DNA of 64,000 bases from Pseudomonadota bacterium (GTDB lineage: Bacteria > Bdellovibrionota > UBA1018): positions 496,001-560,000 of the forward strand of contig JAIXQO010000003.1 in NCBI GenBank assembly GCA_027485695.1. The letters are read 5' to 3'. Below are positions 60,033 to 64,000 of the stretch, piece by piece (the first letter of the stretch is position 1; every line of letters starts with the position of its first letter). The position numbers and the translations under genes were made by a program. The notes beneath the pieces are model-generated. The model had not been told where the DNA came from. It saw only the letters and a program-made list of their open reading frames with translations, and searched no databases.

Positions 60033-61967
60033 ATGTCTATCACTCTTGATTCCCGCGCTCCTTCCGGCCCGATCGAATCCAAATGGGATCGCTACAAGGC
60101 CGACATGAAGCTGGTGAACCCAGCCAATAAACGTAAACACACGGTGATCGTCGTCGGAACGGGCTTAGCAGGCGCGAGCGCGTCTGCATCGCTCGCCGAG
60201 GCTGGTTACCAAGTCAAAACGTTCTGCATCCATGATACTCCACGCCGCGCGCACTCGATCGCAGCGCAGGGGGGGATCAATGCTGCTAAGAACTACATGA
60301 ACGACGGCGACAGCGTTTACCGCCTGTTCTACGACACCGTCAAAGGCGGCGACTACCGCTCCCGCGAAGCGAACGTCTACCGTCTCGCGCAAGTCTCCAC
60401 TTCGATCATCGATCAGAGTGTTGCGGCAGGAGTCCCTTTCGCTCGTGAATACTCCGGTGAACTGGCGAACCGTTCGTTCGGTGGCACACAGGTTTCGCGT
60501 ACCTTCTATGCTCGCGGTCAAACCGGTCAGCAGCTATTGCTGGGTGCTTATCAAGCGATGATGAGACAGGTAGACGAAAAGGCCGTCGAGCTCAGAACCC
60601 GCACTGAAATGCTCGACCTCGTCGTGATCAACGGCAAGGCTCGCGGTATTATCACGCGCAACCTGGTCACCGGTCAGATCGAACGTCACATGGCCGATGC
60701 CGTTGTACTCGCGACCGGTGGTTATGGCCGCGTATTCTATCTGTCGACAAACGCATTCAACTCGAACGTTTCTGCAGCATGGCGCGCACACAAACGTGGT
60801 GCATACTTCGGAAACCCTTGTTTCACGCAGATTCACCCGACCTGCATTCCAGTGAGCGGCGAAGACCAATCGAAACTGACTCTCATGTCCGAATCGCTTC
60901 GGAACGACGGCCGCGTCTGGGTTCCGAAGTCAGCCGCCGATGCCAAGAAACATCCGAACGAGTTAGCGGAAGCGGATCGCGACTACTACCTCGAGCGCCG
61001 TTATCCGTCCTTCGGTAACCTCGTTCCTCGCGACGTCGCTTCTCGTAACGCGAAATACGTTTGCGACGAAGGTCGTGGAGTGGGTTCAAGTGGACTTGCC
61101 GTTTATCTCGATTTCAAGGATGCGATTAAACGCCTCGGCGATAACGTGATTCGCGAGAAGTACGGAAATCTTTTCCACATGTACCATGAGATCACGAACG
61201 AAGATCCGTATCAGGTACCGATGCGCATGTACCCAGCCGTTCACTACACGATGGGTGGGCTCTGGGTTGACTACCACTTGCAATCGAACATCCCGGGCCT
61301 CTTTGTGCTGGGCGAGGCGAACTTCTCCGATCACGGTGCAAACCGATTGGGCGCTTCCGCCTTGATGCAAGGTCTTGCGGACGGTTATTTTGTCATTCCA
61401 TTCACGATGGGTAACTACTTGGCCGGATTCAAACGCGACGAGGCGACGACGGAATCCTCCGAGTTCAAAGACGCTCAAGCGTCCGCTCAAGGCCGAATTG
61501 ACCATATGGTCGCTCTCGGTAAAAAAGGCGGCAAGCACACGACCCAGGAGATCTACCGTTCACTCGGCAAGATCATGTGGGACAAAGTCGGCATGGAGCG
61601 CGATGAAGCGGGGCTCAAGCAAGCGATCTCTCAGATTCAGGCGCTTCGACAAGAGTTCGAAAGCGGCGTGAAAATGCAAGTGCCGGAAGATCTCGGACGT
61701 TCGCAAGCGCTCGAAGTCGCGATGCGAGTCGAGGATCTCTTGGAGCTCGGCGAACTGATGGCTAAAGACGCGCTCGAGCGCAAAGAGAGCTGCGGTGGTC
61801 ACTTCCGCGCAGAAAGTCAGACCGAAGACGGTGAAGCGAAACGCGATGACGAGAATTTTTCGCACGTTTCGGCTTGGGAATACAAAGGCGACGTCTCGAA
61901 GAGCGTGCTTCATAAGGAATCGCTCACGTTCGAATACGTCAAACCGACTCAGCGTAGCTACAAGTAG
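60033..61967 (+). CDS. sdhA: Succinate dehydrogenase flavoprotein subunit
   Basis: SdhA oxidises succinate to fumarate and feeds electrons to the iron-sulphur subunit. The 644-residue protein has the FAD motif [19 protein letters not shown] and the covalent-FAD His74 in [13 protein letters not shown]. Substrate-site blocks are present as [22 protein letters not shown] and [20 protein letters not shown] precedes the ATG, 14 bases after sdhC. The length and the N-terminal extension fit the sdhCAB type seen with B558 cytochromes rather than the four-subunit enzyme. Confidence 0.98.
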   Translation: MSITLDSRAPSGPIESKWDRYKADMKLVNPANKRKHTVIVVGTGLAGASASASLAEAGYQVKTFCIHDTPRRAHSIAAQGGINAAKNYMNDGDSVYRLFYDTVKGGDYRSREANVYRLAQVSTSIIDQSVAAGVPFAREYSGELANRSFGGTQVSRTFYARGQTGQQLLLGAYQAMMRQVDEKAVELRTRTEMLDLVVINGKARGIITRNLVTGQIERHMADAVVLATGGYGRVFYLSTNAFNSNVSAAWRAHKRGAYFGNPCFTQIHPTCIPVSGEDQSKLTLMSESLRNDGRVWVPKSAADAKKHPNELAEADRDYYLERRYPSFGNLVPRDVASRNAKYVCDEGRGVGSSGLAVYLDFKDAIKRLGDNVIREKYGNLFHMYHEITNEDPYQVPMRMYPAVHYTMGGLWVDYHLQSNIPGLFVLGEANFSDHGANRLGASALMQGLADGYFVIPFTMGNYLAGFKRDEATTESSEFKDAQASAQGRIDHMVALGKKGGKHTTQEIYRSLGKIMWDKVGMERDEAGLKQAISQIQALRQEFESGVKMQVPEDLGRSQALEVAMRVEDLLELGELMAKDALERKESCGGHFRAESQTEDGEAKRDDENFSHVSAWEYKGDVSKSVLHKESLTFEYVKPTQRSYK

Positions 61968-61981
61968 AGGATACAAAGACT

Positions 61982-62740
61982 ATGTCAGCGAAAAAGATGA
62001 CTGTTCATCTGAAGGTCTGGAGACAAAAAAACAAGAACGATGCGGGTCACTTCGAAGACTACACCGTCCAGGACATTAGTGACGATATGTCGTTCCTGGA
62101 GATGCTCGATCGTTTGAATGTGAATCTCCAAAAAGCGGGTAAGCTCGAAGTTGAGTTCGAGAGCGACTGCCGAGAAGGTATTTGTGGAACCTGTTCTTGC
62201 GTGATTAACGGCCAACCTCACGGGCCGGTGACTGGAGCGGCGACGTGCCAGCTCTACATGCGTCAGTTCAAAGACGGTGATACCATCGTGATCGAACCTT
62301 GGCGGGCCAAAGCATTTCCGGTGATTCGTGACCTCGTTGTCGATCGTTCTGGACTCGATCGCATCATCACGGTCGGTGGCTACACAGGCGCGAAAACCGG
62401 CCCGCACGCCGACGCAAACTCGATACTTGTCCCAAAAGAGAACGCCGAGAAGGCGATGGACTACGCGGCCTGTATCGGCTGCGGTGCTTGCGTGGCGGCC
62501 TGCCCGAACGGCTCGGCCTCACTTTTCACATCGGCCAAAATCTCGCACATGTCGCTGCTCCCGCAGGGCCATCCACTTCGCCAATCGCGCGTCACGCGCA
62601 TGGTGAATCAAATGGACAAAGAGGGATTTGGACATTGCACGAACATCGGCGAGTGCCAGAGCGCTTGTCCGAAAGAGATCAAGATCGATTCGATTGCGAT
62701 CATGCGTCGGGAGTTTTTCAACGCCGCGATTCGCTCGTAA
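61982..62740 (+). CDS. sdhB: Succinate dehydrogenase iron-sulphur subunit
   Basis: SdhB carries electrons from flavin to quinone through three clusters. The 252-residue protein has the plant-type [2Fe-2S] ligands Cys63, Cys68, Cys71 and Cys89, and two ferredoxin-like motifs: CIGCGACVAACPNG for the [4Fe-4S] and CTNIGECQSACPKEI for the [3Fe-4S] cluster. AGAGGA lies before the ATG. It is the last gene of the operon and is followed by a strong terminator. Confidence 0.98.
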   Translation: MSAKKMTVHLKVWRQKNKNDAGHFEDYTVQDISDDMSFLEMLDRLNVNLQKAGKLEVEFESDCREGICGTCSCVINGQPHGPVTGAATCQLYMRQFKDGDTIVIEPWRAKAFPVIRDLVVDRSGLDRIITVGGYTGAKTGPHADANSILVPKENAEKAMDYAACIGCGACVAACPNGSASLFTSAKISHMSLLPQGHPLRQSRVTRMVNQMDKEGFGHCTNIGECQSACPKEIKIDSIAIMRREFFNAAIRS

Positions 62741-62765
62741 TCGAATTTCGTTGAAGCCTATTTTT

Positions 62766-62799
62766 AATCCGTTCTCTCGCGAGGGAGAACGGATTTTTT
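62766..62799 (+). terminator. Strong intrinsic terminator of sdhCAB
   Basis: AATCCGTTCTC (62766-62776) pairs with GAGAACGGATT (62785-62795) around an 8-base loop, followed by a run of T. It lies 26 bases after the sdhB stop. Confidence 0.93.
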
Positions 62800-62870
62800 A
62801 ATTTTTTGTAGCGTCGTTTGACGGTGACTCCCTACTTCAGGGGGTGATGTGTTTTCGACGAATTTTTTTC

Positions 62871-62895
62871 CGAAGTTTTTGTGGAACAAACTTCG
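62871..62895 (+). promoter_or_regulatory. Leader hairpin before the Cys-repeat gene
   Basis: CGAAGTTT (62871-62878) and AAACTTCG (62888-62895) are perfect 8-bp complements with a 9-base loop, 53 bases before the ATG at 62948. It could stabilise the 5' leader or bind a regulator. No T run follows. Confidence 0.4.
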
Positions 62896-62947
62896 TAAGA
62901 GATGTCACCCTAAGAAAAGCCATTCACATCTTAGGAGATCTCGTTAG

Positions 62948-63433
62948 ATGAAAGCTTTTGCTCTCTCGCTTCTTTTTCTTTTGTCCCACGCATCGTTTGC
63001 CAACCCTTGTGCCAGCTACGTGAAAAAGTTTTGCGCGGACGTAGAAAAAGGAGGCGGTCCAGTGATGGATTGCTTGAAGCAACATGAGAGCGAACTCGGC
63101 GTCGAATGTAAGGTGAGCCTTTCGGCTCGGGACGAACTGCACGAAGATGCAAAATCCCTTCATGCCGGGAACAAGAACGAGATTCGTGAATTGCGCAAGG
63201 AACTGAGGACTGCTTGCAAGGATGACGTGAAATCCAAGTGCTTGGATGTTGCTCCCGGAGAGGCGCGTATTCTGAAATGCCTGCAAGAAAATGAAGCGAC
63301 GCTCGCGGCGCCTTGTCGCGCTGAAGTGGCTAAGGTTTCCTCCCTGAAAGAAGAGAACAAAAAAGAATTCCAGGCTCTCACGGACAAACGTAAGGCTGCC
63401 CGCCAGGGCGTCACGCTCCCAGGCCATCCCTGA
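62948..63433 (+). CDS. Exported Cys-rich (GLG1-type) repeat protein
   Basis: The 161-residue protein has a signal peptide (ending SHASFAN). The mature part holds two copies of a four-Cys helical repeat: CASYVKKFC...CLKQHESELGVEC and CKDDVKSKC...CLQENEATLAAPC. This spacing matches the Golgi-apparatus-protein-1 cysteine-rich repeat, known from eukaryotic GLG1 and found in some bacteria. The repeats are probably disulphide-bonded and periplasmic or secreted; the ligand is unknown. TAGGAG lies nine bases before the ATG. The last 30 residues are charged and probably helical or disordered. Confidence 0.8.
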   Translation: MKAFALSLLFLLSHASFANPCASYVKKFCADVEKGGGPVMDCLKQHESELGVECKVSLSARDELHEDAKSLHAGNKNEIRELRKELRTACKDDVKSKCLDVAPGEARILKCLQENEATLAAPCRAEVAKVSSLKEENKKEFQALTDKRKAARQGVTLPGHP

Positions 63434-63547
63434 ACTGCTCACCATTTTTGGTGAAACGATCGGAAACAACCATTCATCGCTCGGTCTTTACTGTTGAATT
63501 TTTGTCTTAATATTGTGGAATTAATCTCGTGACTGTAAAAGAGTCGA

Positions 63548-64000
63548 ATGAGCTTTTTTCTGAAATCTACTGGCGTGGTGTTCCTGGTTTTGATGAGTGG
63601 CTCGGTCAGAGCGGATTCGATCCCAGATTCCATGCTCAACCAGTGTATCGAGTTCACCCGCCAGGTGATCGGAATCAAATCCGGTCATGGTGAGGCTTGC
63701 TTCATTGGGAAAAAAGCCGGGAGACCCTCGGAGTCTTGTTCACTCCGGATTGCTCGGGATTTTGACAAGAGAATCGGTGTCATCGTTCCCGATTGGTTTC
63801 CGATTTTTATGAGTAATGAGGACATCTATGTGAATCGCCGAGAAGGCGGATACACCACCTCTTATGGTCTCCGCTGCCAGATCAATCACGGTTATTTTTT
63901 CACGGCGACGCATGCGCTTTTCAACGTCGTCTATGAATCACACGCTCCGCGACAGGTTTACGGCGGACAATCCGACTATAAAAACGTCAGTCTCGACATC
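63548..64000 (+). CDS. Exported protein, 3' end outside window
   Basis: The frame is open from ATG 63548 to the window end (151 codons). AAAAGAG precedes it. Residues 1-22 form a signal peptide (ending SVRADS). Several cysteines are visible (NQCIEF, EACFIG, ESCSLR, LRCQIN), spaced for disulphides. No motif is recognised in the part seen; HGYFFTATHALFNVVY is the best conserved-looking stretch. It may belong to the same group of small exported proteins found along the window. Confidence 0.65.
   Translation, partial: MSFFLKSTGVVFLVLMSGSVRADSIPDSMLNQCIEFTRQVIGIKSGHGEACFIGKKAGRPSESCSLRIARDFDKRIGVIVPDWFPIFMSNEDIYVNRREGGYTTSYGLRCQINHGYFFTATHALFNVVYESHAPRQVYGGQSDYKNVSLDI

Noticed and set aside
1-64000. 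tRNA, rRNA, CRISPR, prophage or insertion sequence
   Set aside because: No cloverleaf, ribosomal RNA stretch, regularly spaced repeat, transposase or integrase frame was found in the gaps or coding regions by reading.

Overview
The window reads as chromosomal DNA of a Gram-negative, envelope-rich bacterium, most likely a member of the Bdellovibrionota (Bdellovibrio/Oligoflexia-like). This placement is inferred from gene content: C5-pathway heme genes with a HemC-HemD fusion, a three-gene sdhCAB operon with a single cytochrome b subunit, a gapA-pgk-tpiA...secG block, and an unusually large number of small exported proteins and lipoproteins without recognisable families. No database was searched. 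I see no rRNA, tRNA, CRISPR array, transposase, integrase or phage gene.

Layout. 1-7.8 kb: an Ig-like repeat lipoprotein cut by the window edge, a two-gene unit with a tyrosine-tetrad lipoprotein ended by a strong terminator, an exported glutamine-amidotransferase-like protein, a D-amino-acid-dehydrogenase-like flavoprotein and a barrel-like outer membrane protein. 7.8-11.9 kb: secG and the glycolytic operon gapA-pgk-tpiA. 12-19.2 kb: mostly exported proteins of unknown function, including a 724-residue protein with a gliding-motility/type B sorting-like C-terminus, plus an M42-like peptidase. 19.4-24.6 kb: a PolX-like protein with a decayed polymerase site, endonuclease III, a GNAT, an ABC-F protein with one dead ATP site, and a TetR regulator beside a 31-bp inverted repeat. 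25.2-26.8 kb: an exported protein with a possible acyltransferase-like domain.

26.9-38 kb: one long heme operon in the order hemA, hemCD, hemB, hemL, histidine kinase, response regulator, hemE, hemN, hemG/Y, hemH. It encodes the route from glutamyl-tRNA to protoheme with an embedded two-component system. Several junctions use GTGA or ATGA stop/start overlaps, which suggests translational coupling.

38-41.6 kb holds exported proteins, an exported methyltransferase-like protein and a P1/DmpA-type peptidase. 41.8-57.6 kb is the most unusual part. One strand carries an RND/MMPL-type transporter, a fatty acid desaturase, a membrane protein, an RnfD-like/FG-GAP/UnbV fusion, a Rieske oxygenase, a GNAT-like protein and a GH3-type acyl-adenylating enzyme, with another GNAT-like gene on the opposite strand. 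It meets a facing operon for a radical SAM protein, a PAP2 phosphatase, an Lnb/DUF4105-like protein and a periplasmic protein. I infer a lipid or acyl-amide modification and export locus; the product is unknown.

58-64 kb: an orphan Hpt-domain protein, the sdhCAB operon with a strong terminator, a cysteine-rich repeat exported protein, and an exported protein running off the end.
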